Numbered from the stretch's first letter, positions 9,950-22,214 are shown. The stretch is 64,000 nucleotides of DNA from Perognathus longimembris pacificus (GCF_023159225.1 NC_063166.1:46493149-46557148); one strand, 5' to 3'. Notes: a model not told the origin generated them from the sequence alone. Program-made: numbers and translations.

Positions 9950-10429
9950 TTTACCCTATTTTAGTAGAACTCAGTGGGAGGGGATGGCTTATTTGGTGCC
10001 AGATGGGCTCATTCATGGTTCTCTACCCTCAGCTTGGGAAAGGCAGCTAGATGGGCATAGGTAGGATGCACTGTGTCTCCTCCATGAAATCTCTACCTCT
10101 AGTCAGCAATTTGGTTTATTTTTATGGAAGTAAGGCTCAGAACAAATTCAATATGATTTCTATCACAGTCTAGCCAAAATATAGGTTCTGACCAAACTCC
10201 AGATGCCGAAGGGTCTTTATCTCCTGATGAAGTGAGGTGTAAAGCTATATTTCAGGAAGTATGAGCATGGGGAAAGAATAATTGCAGATAACTTTCTGAA
10301 TAATTTATTTACCAATGGCAATTCAAGAAACTGAGTGTCTGCTTACATACACTGTTTCTATACCATGCATACCTTCTCATGTTTAATTCATAGATAGAAT
10401 ATGGGTTCAGTTGTACAAGTGAGAAAAAT
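9950..10429. other. Single-copy sequence
   Basis: No gene or repeat recognised apart from vague AT-rich stretches. Confidence 0.45.
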
Positions 10430-10585
10430 AAAAAGGTAAGGATGTTATGTGTGCATATCCTATAGAACTAGAAAAATCAAGAGGAGAGGGGCTGGATGAG
10501 ACAGGGAAAACGATGAAAGGGGTGATATGGACCAAGATTCACTGTACTAATAAATTGACATGCTGAATGATAAGTCTTCCATGCA
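10430..10585 (+). repeat. Unclassified interspersed repeat, copy 3 (partial)
   Basis: Resembles the 3' half of the 9311-9590 repeat: a purine-rich GAGGAGAGGGGCTGG segment, then ACCAAGATTCACTGTACTAA and AAATTGACATGCTGAATG, in the same order. More diverged and shorter than the other two copies. Confidence 0.4.
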
Positions 10586-11360
10586 GCTACTTGAAGGTAA
10601 TATTTTTAAGAAGACATTCCATCTTCTACTCAACATTAGAAGGATTAAGATTTCAACCTTGTATAATGTTCCACCTCCCAAATATATGCTTCAAATCTCT
10701 ACTGTAAGCTCTGTGTTTGAGATCACACACTTAAAATGTGCTATATTTGGTTATCAAAGGGTTTTCAAAGTGTTATATGCATTGGGGAAATTTTCCAGGC
10801 TAAATTTTCCAAGCCAAATCCAATCATTCCTTGAGGCTCAGGTCAAGATCACTGAGACTTGGCAGCTTTACTGCAGCATCAATGTAAGAAATGTCCTTTA
10901 GCCTGCTCCGACTCCAGAATTCCCGTTCAACTTCCCTCTATTAAGTTACCTTCTGGGCCTTTAGAAGAATTTGTGTTTGCAGCTCTGTGCTCTACATTAG
11001 GATCTCAATTCTGTTGTTAACTACTTACTAAAATTAGGCAAGGGAATTAATTTAAGTACTTTTCTTAGTGTCAAATGAGAACTAGTTATCTTTCCTCCTC
11101 CCTACCCTCTCTTCCAAGAAGCATTAGCAAGGCATTGAGACTTAGAGTTAGGGATTTTATAACAAGGCTGATTTTATAACAAGGCTCAGTGGTCTGGGGC
11201 GGCGGGCGGGGGCGGGAGTTGATTCTGCATTGCAGACAAGTTCTCTGGTTATGCCTTTGCCATGAGGTCTCATTTCAAGCCATAGAACCTGGAGAAATTC
11301 CACCTCCAGATGAAAGAACAAGGCTTAAGAAGTTTTATTTAAGAAGTTAAAGGTCCAGCA
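10586..11360. other. Mostly single-copy; weak MIR trace near 11010-11095
   Basis: A 113-codon plus frame (10560-10901) shows no domain, no splice context and begins in repeat sequence, so it is not called. At about 11015-11095 the order TTAACTACTTACTAA, TTAGGCAAGGGAA, TTAGTGTCAAATGAGAA vaguely follows the MIR core. A short GGCGGGCGGGGGCGGG run sits at about 11200-11216. Confidence 0.4.
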
Positions 11361-11475
11361 CAAGGAAAAGGGAAGGAGGGAGAAGGTAACAAATTTGACA
11401 AGAAACGTACTCACTACGTATGTAACTGTAACCCCTCTGTACATCATTTTGACAATAAAATTAAATTTGAAAAAG
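11361..11475 (+). mobile_element. L1 3' end fragment
   Basis: Only the last ~115 bases of the L1 3' UTR: a purine-rich GGAAGGAGGGAGAAGG, TAACAAATTTGACAAGAAAC, GTAACCCCTCTGTACATCAT, AATAAA at 11454-11459, and a short A-rich end. Strongly 5'-truncated. Confidence 0.85.
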
Positions 11476-11478
11476 GCT

Positions 11479-12980
11479 TTGCATTTATTTCATGAAATTC
11501 CTGAGCACAGACAAATGAATTGGCTGGGAGAAGGTCAGTCTCCTGTCTGGAGAGTACATAAGAAGAACTGTCCAGAATGGAGGGAAATCTCTGGCCTGAA
11601 AAAAAAAACTTGATAATGTTTTATAGTTCCTATAATTAGCTGAGAAGTGTTGCCACTGGCAGCAGTCTCCCAAGGTGGCAAGAACACTAAAAGTTATCTA
11701 GCAATGATTCAGAATTCTGATGGAGCTCAATGGGGGTACAGCAGACTTCATGCACATACCTCCCATTCATTCTCAGGCCTGCACTTGGTTTAAAGACATG
11801 CCATGCCCATCTGGAAATTCTTCATCAATTTGAACAAGTGCCGTGCATTTTCATTTTGCACCAGATGCTACAAATTATATAGATTCTCCTGAGTAGTGAT
11901 GAGAGTTACCTTGAAAAGTATGTTTGGCAGGAAGCAGATGTTTGTCACTCATATTTGAGAAGTATCTCCTATGTTCAAAGACTTAGTTAACAGGCCCAAT
12001 GCAATGAATTTATCTCTAAGTCCATGTTCTCCCAAGTCTACTTCTCTGCCTCACCAATCCATGTACATGCTACATAAGTTTCAACAAGTTTCTGCAGCCA
12101 GTAGAGTAAAATTGCAAATTTCCAAGTAAAAAGAAATTGCAAACAAAATTGACTTTGAATTTCTTGTTCTGAGAAATGCAGTCTTAGAGCAAAATTTACT
12201 TGGATGCACATTATGTTCCTTGTATGGTGAAACAAGTAACATAACTACTGTGACATGTTTAGAAAATCAGATCAAACTGATGAAGAATTTCACAGGCAGT
12301 CAAGAAGAGTTACAACTGCATAATCACCTAGCCAAAAGGACATGATGTCAGCTGAACTGATTGCTAAATGGAGAGTAGCTTGTGATTACATCTGTTCAAC
12401 TGACTCAGCTGTATCTACATCATCTACGCACTGTGAGTGTGGGCACTGAGCCAAGAAGGAAAAAGCTGGCAACCTGGGACCAGGTGCTCTGGTGTTCATT
12501 AAAACTAGATGCTGTCAGGTAGCCTATGTGGTGATGAACTGGAACAGAAAGCAATTGACATTTGTTCAGATCTTTCAAGGGAAGCTGGGTGTGAGAACAA
12601 GAGGAGCTTGAAGAAGATCTTCATTAGTGATCAAGTAATGATTCAAAGCTTGCAAGGGAGCCTTTGATGCAGAGGCCCAAGGAAATACATGTGTTGAAAT
12701 CACAAGTGAAGTCCTTGTTGATTTCTTTCTCCTTTGACATCAATAGCCTTGCTCATTTAAAATTAGTCTCACAGGTTCTATCTATCATAAATGGTTAGAA
12801 ATTAAGACACATCAAGACTATCTGCATAATCTAATAGAATAAAATGGTAGGTTTTTCCCCTTTATAAATTGAGCAGGTGCCTTATTAAATGATTACTACT
12901 TGAAAAACCCTCTTATTTGTAAAAAAAAAAAAAGAAAGTTGTAAAATATTACAACGTGGGTACCACAATAGAAATTATTC
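11479..12980. other. Single-copy sequence, nothing recognised
   Basis: 1.5 kb without a recognised repeat. The stretch 12240-12720 is less AT-rich than its surroundings, but all six frames are interrupted and no protein family is evident. A poly(A) run of 13 lies near 12921. Confidence 0.45.
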
Positions 12981-12984
12981 TTTA

Positions 12985-13066
12985 CAAGTTGAGTAGTAGA
13001 GCTGTTAACCTCATATGCATAAGACCCTAGGTTCTATCCTCCACACCTGAAAAACAAACCATTCAA
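12985..13066 (+). mobile_element. Decayed ID-type monomer
   Basis: TTGAGTAGTAGAGCTGTTAA, then CCTAGGTTCTATCCTCCACA, follows the ID element A-box to B-box order, with an A-rich tail after CACCTG. Highly diverged and without a Geo half. Confidence 0.5.
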
Positions 13067-13079
13067 AGACAAAAAGAAA

Positions 13080-13811
13080 AAGGAAAAAGTGAGGTGAAAA
13101 TCTGTGTTATGTGAAGGATACTATGAGAAATGCTTAGTTATTGTGAATTCAAGAGCTTTCCTGGAAAATTTGAATAGGAAGAAGAGGCACAAGTTTATAG
13201 GAAACAATTATCCATTTTATTTGGAAAAATAATTGTGAAGGTATGATTTTTTTTTATTTGTAATGGGAAATAGTATTCTAGATTCAAAATTCAATGTGGA
13301 TAGAAATATGGGAGGAGAGGAGAGTAAGCATTTGTGAAAGCCTTTAGGGAAATTAGCAAACATAAGTGCAGTACCATTTACAACCACATTCAATCAATGG
13401 TACATATTCAACACAACTTATTACTATTGATGTACACCTTGATCATCTGGCTAAAGTAGTTTTCAGCATTTTTCCCTTGTCATTTTTTACCCTACTTTCA
13501 GGACCTCTGGAGGAAATTTATCATGCATAGCCTTATTTGCAGGACTGGAAAGTTAAATTCTTGGCTCTAAAGGCAAAATCTTTACAGTTGGTTATATTTG
13601 TATGAGACTATAACTTGCTCATTATTGTTTTCTTTTGGTATATAGAGCTTTTCTATTGGAATGCTGTCTTGATCAGTATAGTCTTACAGAAAATTTTTGT
13701 ATTAGTGATAACTGTTTCATCTTTGTCACTGTCTAGATGTCTATTCTGAGTAGTTTTTTCATTTATCATTAGGATTGGTTCATCATTGTATTCAAAATAG
13801 CTTTGTGGCTC
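13080..13811. other. AT-rich sequence, nothing recognised
   Basis: No gene or repeat supported. The L1 that follows may extend slightly into the right end. Confidence 0.4.
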
Positions 13812-16065
13812 TGGAGAAACTAGGAATCCATGGAATATTCTTCAATATAATCAAGGTCTGTATATGACAAGGCTACAGCCAGTATTACACTGAATGGTGA
13901 AAAGTTAAAGCCATTTCCTCTAATATTAGGAATGAGACAAGGATATCTGCTCTCTCCACTCCACTTCTATATAGTATACATAAAGGAAATCCAAATAGGG
14001 AAAGAAGTAAAGCTCTCCCTCTTTTCAGATGACATGATCCTGTATTTAAAGAACCCTATAGACTCCACTCCCAAGTTACTTGAGCTTATATAAAACTCTG
14101 GCGAAGTAGCAGGGTATGAAATTAATACACAAAAATCAATAGCTTTTCTATATACTAACAATGAGAAGAGTGAGAATGAAATCAAGAAAGCAACTCCTTT
14201 TCTAATAGAACCCCACCAAAATCAAATACTTGGGTATCAGCTTAACGAAAAAACTGAAGAACCTCTACAATGAAAACTTCAAAATTCTGAAAAAGGAAAT
14301 TAAAGCAGATTTAAGGGCATGGAAAAGCCTCCCATGCTCCTGGATTGTGAGAATTAACATTGTGAAAATGGAAATATTTCCAAAGGCTATATACAAATTC
14401 AACACAAGCCTCATCAATATCTAAGTTTCATTCTTTAATGAAATAGAGGAAGCAATAAAAAATTCATATGGAACAATAAAAGACCTTGAGTAGCAAAACC
14501 AATCATTATCAGGAAGAACAGTGCTGGAGGAATATGAATACCAAACTTCAAACTCTACTACAAAACCAGTAATAAAACCAGCTTAATACTGGCACATGAG
14601 CAGGCCTGAGGACCAGTGGAATTGAACTGAAGGCCCAGAAAGGAACCTGAAGACTTACAGCTATCTAAGAGAGCCAACAAAACAGGATAGAAGAAACACG
14701 GCCTCTTCAACAAATGGTGCTGACATATTTGGCTACATACATGTAGAAAATAGGAGTTTGATTCTTGTATATACTGCACCACAATCAATTTCAAATGGAC
14801 CAATGACCTCAAGGTAAAAGCAGATACCCAAAAACATTACAGGAAGGAATAGAGCAAACACTAGGACTTCTTGGTGGTACAGGTCAAAACTTTCTTGGCA
14901 AAGACCCAGAATCACAGTAAATCAAAGAAAGTTGGTGAAGGACAGAGCTTACAAGATAAATACAGAGCCCACAGATTGGGAGAAGAACTTCATGACCCAT
15001 ATAACAGACAAGGGCCTCATATTTAAAATATACTTACAGTGCAAAAATTAAATTCCCAAAACAAATCCCCAAAGAAACAAAAACCCCATTAATACTGGGC
15101 TAACGACTTAAAGAGAGGCTTCTATGAAGAGGAAATAAGAATGGCCAATAGACACATAAAGAAATGCTAAACAACTTTGGCCATGAAAGTAATTCTAATC
15201 ACAATGCATTGAGACTCCACCTTACCCCAGTTAGAATGGACATTATCAAGAAATCTAATAACCACAGATGCTGGCAGGGATTTGACCAAAAGGGGACACC
15301 ACTACACTTTCAGTGAAAGTGTAAACTTGTTCAACCACTCTGGAAAGCAGTATGGATATTCCTTAAAAGACTAAACATAGAGCTCTCCTATGACCCACCA
15401 ATCCCATTTCTGGGTATTTACCCAAACGATCACAAACAAGGCCATACTAAAGCTACCAGCACACCCATTTTCCTTGCAGCATTATTTATCATAGCTAAGA
15501 TATAGAACCAACCCAGATGCCCCTCAAAAGATGAGTGGATCAAGAAAAATGTGGTTTATAAGTACACAATGGAATTCTATGCTTCCATCAGAAAGAACGA
15601 CATTACCACATTCATACGGAAATGGAAAGACTTGGAAAAAATCATATTGATTGAAGTAAGCCAGACCCAAAGTAACACATGTTCCATGATTTCCCTTATT
15701 TGTAATAATTAGTATATAACTAGGATAGTCCTAGCAGAGAATCACAATAGCTCAGTAGCTATGTACATATGATCATATAAGATAATGCTAAGTAAAATGA
15801 ACTCCAAGATATGGAAATGAGGTTTTTCATTGTTGTTGTTTTAATGTAGTACATGAAGTTATTTCTTTTTTCTTTTGTTTTTTTTTTCCCCTATGGTTTA
15901 TACCCTGTTATGTATTTGATCTTGGTACCATGGGTATTGTATATACATTTATCTGAATTGGGAAAGGGAAGGGGAACAATAAAATGGTGAGACAAAAGAC
16001 AAAGGGCGAAACAATGCAACAGAGATACTCACAAGCCAATATATTGGAAATTAACTGTACAACTT
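13812..16065 (+). mobile_element. Old L1 fragment with RT-domain and C-terminal ORF2 remnants
   Basis: In order: [10 protein letters not shown] and [12 protein letters not shown] (RT palm region), FSDD at 14022-14033 in the place of the L1 FADD catalytic box, [32 protein letters not shown], and [20 protein letters not shown]. The C-terminal region follows (TGCTGGCAGGGATTTGACC; CACCAATCCCATTTCTGGGT) and then a 3' UTR. Stops and frameshifts are frequent from about 14424 on. The 3' UTR belongs to an older variant, with AAGGGGAACAATAAAATGG near 15970, and ends without an A-tail, so both ends are truncated. Not functional. Confidence 0.88.
13870..14424 (+). pseudogene. L1 ORF2 reverse-transcriptase region, degenerate
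   Basis: The palm/thumb region of an L1 ORF2 reverse transcriptase read across frames. The catalytic-site FSDDMILYL is at 14022-14048. The segment 14230-14424 is in one open frame, ending in TAA where the parent frame would go on. Fingers and endonuclease are missing, and frameshifts separate the blocks. Part of the 13812-16065 element. Confidence 0.82.
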
Positions 16066-16089
16066 TATGTATGAAGTCATAAATTTAAT

Positions 16090-18530
16090 TGTTTTCCCAC
16101 ATTATCATTTTAATATCAGTAGAACCCGTACTTTACTAAGATATCTGTAAAATGCATCTTTCCCACTTTTTTGGATAGTCTTTCTAAGAGTTTATTAATT
16201 CTATTTACCCGTGTTTTTGTGTTTTTTTTTTTCAATTTATCCTCGTAACAAACCACTTACTAATTTCCTAGTCATCAAACCCAAAAGTGCAGGGTAACTA
16301 CTGCTGAGCAAATCTGGCACAGAGCTGTAAGAGACAATGTCCAATGGAATTGCAATTCGAGGCAAGGATAAGGACATGAATATGCTGAAGAGAATTAATG
16401 TAGGCAAAATCTTGAAGAAAGTCATTGTCAGAGAGATTCTGAACAGTTTTTGACAGAATTGTTACATATACCCTAATTATTGGTTGGGATCCACATGAAA
16501 ATGATAATTTGTTGAATTTTACTCAAGTTTTCCTCACTCTAAAAGAAGACTAAAGTAACAGAAGGAAATAAATCAGAATCATTTACTCTTTCTACTTCTT
16601 TCTTTTGGTTCTTCCTTTCCTCATTCTCTCATCAAGTTCTATCCATCCATCTATCTAAATCTTTCATCTAGCTGTCTATCATCTAGCTGCATCTTGTTGA
16701 TCTAATTTAAAAATCTAAGGCAAATATGTTGCCCTTGCCACACTAACTTGACTGGAGAGATATGAATAACAAAATAGCGCTATTTCCTATTCCCAAACTC
16801 ATTCTGCTTTTCCTGTACATACTGTGTCCCTTTGTCCTAAGTTGCCTTCACCATGTCTCCAACATATAGAAACTCTACCAATCTTAAAGCAGCCAGTTCA
16901 GACACTATCTTTGCAAATTACTCTTTGGAGAGACAAACTACTAGAGATAGCTTTTGCCCTTTAATTCTGGATCTGAACTGTGCTTTGGGATAGTTACTCT
17001 GACCTATGTATGCAGAATAAGCTCAAGATAATGAAGAAAAGGGAATAGTTCAGACTTGTAAGACTCAAAATCATTATTTCTGAATGCTTGTGAGCCAGTG
17101 TTCCCATCTTCCAGCAGATTTTGCACCTTTTTCCCTAGTCTTCCATGTCAGTGACACAGGTGGTCAGTAGTTTTATTTCTTAATGAGAAAAAAATGAGTT
17201 CTATATGTTTGATGGTGGTGGCTGAGTTCCGTTGATGATGATAAGGTCAGCAGCTTGGTCTCTAGAGTTGCCAGAATACTATATAAACACGTCCATAAGT
17301 CACACATATTCAATTTAGGCAATTGCATTTGGACATGTGATGATTCTATCTGAAAATAGAATCTGACAGGGAAAAATGGACTTTGTGAGTCCGAAGAAAT
17401 AAGTCATTCACAAAAGAACCTGAAATCTCATTTTATCCTGGAGTTCTTAAATGAAGCCATCCATGTCTCTGAAGCTCTAGAGAGTTCTATTATTTTTCCT
17501 TCAGTGTCAAAAAATACATATTTATTCATGATCATGCTTACCAAATGTCAACAGTGTTCTAGCTGTGTGTGGTGTAGAATAAGGTGCATAGTACAGTTGC
17601 ATTTATACATCTGTAGCCTACACAGAATCCTTGCCCCTTCTCCAATCTCTCAGTTCAAACCAGGGAGTTAGGTAGACACTCATTTAAACCCTTTTGCCAT
17701 CCACTGCAAAAGTACTTATTTTCCTCATTTTGGCAATAAAAGATTTGAGTATATAAGGTATAGAATGACTAGGTATGAAATCCCAGGTTCTACTCCAGGT
17801 TTATTGTATTTACCATTTAATCTTCCCAGCATATCACCATTATCAGAATTTAGGAGATGTTTTTATGTGTAAGACAGGAATGTGTTTATTGTTCTGCAGG
17901 TGTATCCAATAGAAGATAATTTACAGATGGGAGAGTCTTATGTGATCACAAGTGATCAGAGTTCATGATGGTCAGATGGTTGGCTTTTCAAGATCGGCCA
18001 GTTGGACCTTGTTATAGTAAGAGTCATCCATGCCTGGCAGCTCCTTTCCTAGATTCCAAGATGGCTCTGAAATATCTGACAATGCCACATTTTGAGAAAT
18101 GGAACAATTGACTGGAACAGCAGGGGCTCTGCTTCTATCAGTCCTATAGCACAGTGCCCACTTAGTTAAGTAGTCCCTCAGGTATCAAATTCCTGAATGG
18201 AATGAGTTCAGGGTGCTTCTGCTTGATGAAATGTGGGGACACGGACAGATGAGACTCCATCTGCCCTGGCAGGCTCTCTGTGCCTTACAGGACTGGCTTG
18301 CCATGAATCCTAGGCATCTGCAAGTGCCAGAGTAAGTGGTATGTGGATAGCCTGCTTCACAGAATACAGCTAAAGGCAATACATTAAAATGGGTTCTGCT
18401 ATGTTCCAATGAAATCTCACTTGCCCAAGCAAGCAATATCCCAGATTTGGTCCACAGGTTATAGTATTTTCTTTTTGCCTCTGGTCAAATCTATTGCAAC
18501 TATATAGGAATTAAAAACAGAAACACTATA
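16090..18530. other. Single-copy sequence, nothing recognised
   Basis: 2.4 kb without a gene or a repeat I can name. Contains a short TATC/ATCTAGCTG-rich stretch at 16635-16690 and a purine-pyrimidine mixed unique region at 17880-18470. Open frames here are short (83 codons or fewer) and lack motifs. Confidence 0.5.
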
Positions 18531-18690
18531 AATCTTAGTCCATTTTCTACTGATATAACAGAAAATTGCAGACAAAGAATTCTAAACAATAGAAGACTAT
18601 TTGGCCCAGATTTCTGGAGGCTAGAAAGTCTAAAATTAAGGGACTGCATCTGGTTAGGGCCTCCTCATAACGTATCAGAAACCCTTGTAT
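18531..18690 (-). mobile_element. MaLR (MST/MLT-type) LTR fragment, minus strand
   Basis: AATCTTAGTCCATTTTCTAC, then ATAACAGAAAATTGCAGAC, TTTCTGGAGGCTAGAAAGTC and CTGCATCTGGTTAGGGCC follow in order the antisense 3' half of MaLR LTRs. Ancient and fragmentary; subfamily uncertain. Confidence 0.6.
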
Positions 18691-18904
18691 GACAATACAT
18701 AATTATCATAAACAACAAGAAGCATAGAACACAAAACAGAAGAAAGCAAATGCAAGAAGGAAGTAGAGATGTTGTTGGGTGGTGGGTAAGGGCTTCAGCT
18801 TCTCAGTTTCCATGAAACATCAAAGGTCCTCCAGGACCATTCAAGAAAAAAACATAACTAAATTCAGGATGTATTATTTAAAACAAGAGTCTCACAAAGT
18901 GAAT

Positions 18905-19145
18905 TTTTTTGTTTGTATGCTGCTCCTCGGGCTCGAATTCAGGACCTGGGCAATGTCTCGGCTCTTTTGTGCTCAAGGCTAGCATTCGATCCCTTGAGAC
19001 ATAGCTCCACTTCAGGATTTTTAGTATGTAATTGGAGAAAAGAGTCTCACCCACTCACTTCCCCAGACTGGCTTTAAACCTTGATCCCCAGATCTCAGCC
19101 TTCTGAGTAGCTTGGATTACAGGTATAAGCCACCAGCACCCAGCA
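18905..19145 (-). mobile_element. B1-like/Geo dimeric SINE, minus strand
   Basis: The plus strand shows the antisense Geo half first (CTCGAATTCAGGACCTGGGC, GCTCAAGGCTAGCATTCG), then TAATTGGAGAAAAGAGTCTC and the antisense B1-like half (CTTCTGAGTAGCTTGGATTA, CCACCAGCACCCAGC). Confidence 0.87.
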
Positions 19146-19255
19146 CATGGTAAAAACATTTAGCAAGAATTTATTGTAGTCTAACAGGAGGGAATTGGAG
19201 AGACAAGGAAGAGAAACATTTCCTACTCCTAACGCAGAAAATGGAGGCAAAACAC

Positions 19256-19943
19256 TCAAAATGGTTTTTCTTTTTTTTCTGAAAAATTACTTATTGTCAA
19301 AGTGATGTGCAGAGGGGTTAAAGTTTCATACATAAGGCAGTGGGTACATTTCTTATACAAATTGTTACCTCCTCCCTCGTTTCCCTCCCTTCCCCTCCCC
19401 CTTTTCTCTCCTCCCATGAGTTGTTCAGTTGGTTTTTGTGGTACATATACACAAATGAATTTTATTCCTCTATCAGAAAGAATGACATTGCCCCATTCAT
19501 AAGGAAATGGAAAAACTTATACTAAGTGAAGTGAACCAGACCCAAAGAAACATTGACTCTATGGTTTCCCTCATAGGGAATAATTAGCACAGGTTTAGGC
19601 TAGTCACAGCTGAGGATCACCACAAGAGCCCAATAGCTATGCCCCTATGAACACATAAGATGATGTTAAGTGAAATGAACTCCATGTTATGGAAACAAGT
19701 GTTATATCACTGTTGTAATTATTTTCAACATGCCATGTGAAACCATACCTTGTTTTGTTGATGATCCTCTTGTTTCCCCATCCTGTGGTTGTCTCCATGC
19801 TATCACTATATCTCATCTGAGTACCCTGGATACTGTATATACTGGTATTGGAACTAGGGAAGGGAAAGGGAATATCAAAATCGAGAGACAAAGAATAAAA
19901 AGACAAACAACTCCAAAAGCAATACTTTCAAAATGTTTTTTCT
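19256..19943 (-). mobile_element. Twin-primed L1 with 5' inversion, minus strand
   Basis: 19270-19437 is the antisense L1 3' end (T-rich start, TTATTGTCAAAGTGATGTGC, pyrimidine-rich block, GAGTTGTTCAGTTGG). It abuts 19438-19935, the upstream L1 segment in sense orientation (ORF2 end, stop, 3' UTR to CAATACTTTCAAAA). The two pieces meet at nearly adjacent L1 positions, and only about 20 bases around CCATTTGGTGTAAACC are lost. Flanks carry a 15 bp duplication with one mismatch, CAAAATGGTTTTTCT (19257) and CAAAATGTTTTTTCT (19929). This is the signature of twin priming, so it is one insertion. Confidence 0.87.
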
Positions 19944-19949
19944 AACTGC

Positions 19950-20228
19950 AGTCTTAAGGCTTTTTAAGCTGGGGTATCCAAGTTGTGCTGCCATCTAGCA
20001 GATTCTCATCCATACACAACGGCTTGGGGTGGATCAAAAGGGTCTGATTTATTATTTTAAAATAAGGGGATATATTTGGTCACACATAAAATATAGGGGG
20101 AAGAAGTGAATTTTGGTGTTTCCTTTTCCCATATATGCTTCTCATCTCATTTTTATCTACACACTTATGAAGACTTTTAGCAGATAAAAATAGCCCCTCC
20201 TATGTCTCCTATTACAATAACTTACTAT
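19950..20228. other. Single-copy gap between L1 copies
   Basis: No gene or repeat recognised. Confidence 0.4.
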
Positions 20229-21233
20229 GAAGAACTGTGTTGGATAACAAATGCTGGAGGAGATGTGGCCAAAAGGGAACCCTACTACATTGTTGGTGGG
20301 AATGCAAACTTGTTCAACGACTCTGGAAAGTGGTATGGAAATTCCTCAGAAGGCTAAACATACAGCTCCCCTACAACCCAGCAGCTCCACTTTTGGGCAT
20401 CTACCCAAAAGATTACAAGCAAGACCATACTAAAACCACCAACACAGCAATGTTCATCGCAGCACAATTTGTCATTGCTAAAATATGGAACCAACCCAGA
20501 TGCCCCTCAGTAGACAAATGGATCAGGAAAACGTGGTAGATATACACAATGGAATTTTATGCCTCTATCAGAAAGAATGACATTGCCTCATTCATAAGGA
20601 AATGGAGGGACTTGGAAAAAATTATATTAAGTGGAGTAAACCAGAAAAGAAACATCGACTCTATGGTCTCCCTCATAGGGAATAATTAGCACAGGTTTAA
20701 GCTAGTCACAGCAGAGGATCACAAGAGCCCAATAGCTTTGCCCTTATGAACACATATGATGATGTTAAGGGAAATGAACTCCATGTTATGGAAATGATTG
20801 TTATATCACTGTTGTAGTTATTTTCAACATACCATGTGAAACCATAGCTTGTTTTGTTGATGATCCTCTTGTATCCCCTTCCTGTGGTTGTCCCCGTGCT
20901 ATCACTGTATCTCATCTGAGTACCCTGGATCCTGTATATACTGGTATTGGAACTAGGGAAGTAAAAGGGAATGTCAAAAACTAGAGACAAAGGATAAAAA
21001 GACAAACAACTCCAAAAGCAATACTTGCAAAACCATTTGGTGTAAACCAACTGAACAACCCATGGCGGGAAAGGGAAAGGGGGAGGTTGGAGAGGGGGGG
21101 AAATGGGGAAAAAGATAACAAATTGTACAAGAAATGTACCCTCTGCCTTATGTAAGAAACTGTAACCCTTCTGTACATCACTTTGACAATGAATAAGTAA
21201 TTATTCAAAAAAAAAAAAGAAGAACTGTGTTGG
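20229..21233 (+). mobile_element. 5'-truncated L1 with perfect 15 bp TSD
   Basis: The exact duplication GAAGAACTGTGTTGG lies at 20229-20243 and 21219-21233. The 975 bp element (20244-21218) starts inside the ORF2 C-terminus and carries the full 3' UTR and a 12 nt A-tail. The G/purine-rich block is at about 21062-21115. The perfect TSD indicates a recent insertion. Confidence 0.95.
20246..20690 (+). pseudogene. L1 ORF2 C-terminal fragment with a nonsense change
   Basis: The frame begins in L1 with [20 protein letters not shown] and continues with QLPYNPAAPLLGIYPKDYK and [16 protein letters not shown]. It meets TAG at 20537-20539, where related copies read TGG-TAC (TGGTACATA), a single-base C-to-G type change. 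In the same frame the ORF2 end resumes (MEFYASIRKND..., EKIILSGVNQ) to the usual stop near 20688. A short deletion follows GVNQ. A dead fragment. Confidence 0.85.
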
Positions 21234-21890
21234 GAGGGGAGCTTGCCTTTCCTTTCTCTGCTTAACTCTGTTTTAACATTCAAATTGAGCCCTTTTGATA
21301 TTTGCTTAAAACAATATAATTTCCCTGCTCCTTCTTCTTTCTAACCTTCCTTGGAGGGGAGGGGGGAGAAAGAGAGAGAGAATATTGTTACATTTTCCTT
21401 TTATCAAGAGTCTATTATAGCAATAACAACATTAATTCAGCCATCAGGACAAAGAATGCTATATGGCATGGTATATACAATCAACAGTTTGGAAAAAAAT
21501 CCTTTTCCAAAAATAAAATCACATGACTTTTCTTTTGTATTATGTTTTTGCATTCTTACCATTTCTCACATCATTAGGTACCTTTTCCAAACAGAAGGGG
21601 GAAGGGAATGGTTAACATTTCTCATGGATTAGCTGAACTCTCAGAAGACTAATCATACTCTAACTTAACACTGAAGTGTTGCCATAACTTGAAATTCTAT
21701 GTTCTGAACAAAGTCAAGCTCAGAGGAACAAAAAGCACATAGTTTTCTCTTATATGTGAAAGTTAGAACTAGATTGTAAACATATGGAAACAAATACAGG
21801 GCTATATGCATGCACACACAATCAACTGACTAAAATCTGATATATGCAGGGCTAGATTACAATGGATAACTCCTTTAAACAATTAACTGA
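21234..21890. other. Single-copy sequence
   Basis: No gene recognised. A short GGGGAGGGGGGAGAAAGAGA purine tract lies at about 21355-21380. Confidence 0.45.
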
Positions 21891-21892
21891 GT

Positions 21893-22165
21893 GGAATAAA
21901 TATCAGGAATTTGAAACATGTTGTTGGGAAAAGAGAGGCCAAGGTGAGGTGAGACAGATGAACAGAGAAACAAAGGGTGCGTAAATACAATCCTAATATT
22001 CAATGTATATATGTGAGAACAGAATTAGGTAATTTGAGGGGGCAAATTTGAGATAGATGGAGGAGAATGGTGGAAAAAGTGAGATTGTTCGAGATGAATT
22101 ATGCTCATAAACAGATATGATGAAGTTAAACTTCTCTGTACAAGTACTTAAAAATAATTTCTTTA
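21893..22165 (+). repeat. Unclassified interspersed repeat, copy 2
   Basis: Collinear with 9311-9590: GAAACATGTTGTTGGG, a purine-rich middle, TGTGAGAACAGAATTAGGTA, GAGATGAATTATGCTCATAA, then ACTTAAAAATAATTTC and A-rich. I do not recognise the family. Confidence 0.55.
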
Positions 22166-22214
22166 AATAAGAAGAGACAAAAATACTGCCATGATGGATA
22201 CAATAATTAGCTTA

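Noticed and set aside
12240..12720. Possible processed pseudogene
   Set aside because: Composition differs slightly from the flanks, but no protein family could be read in any frame and there is no A-tail or TSD.
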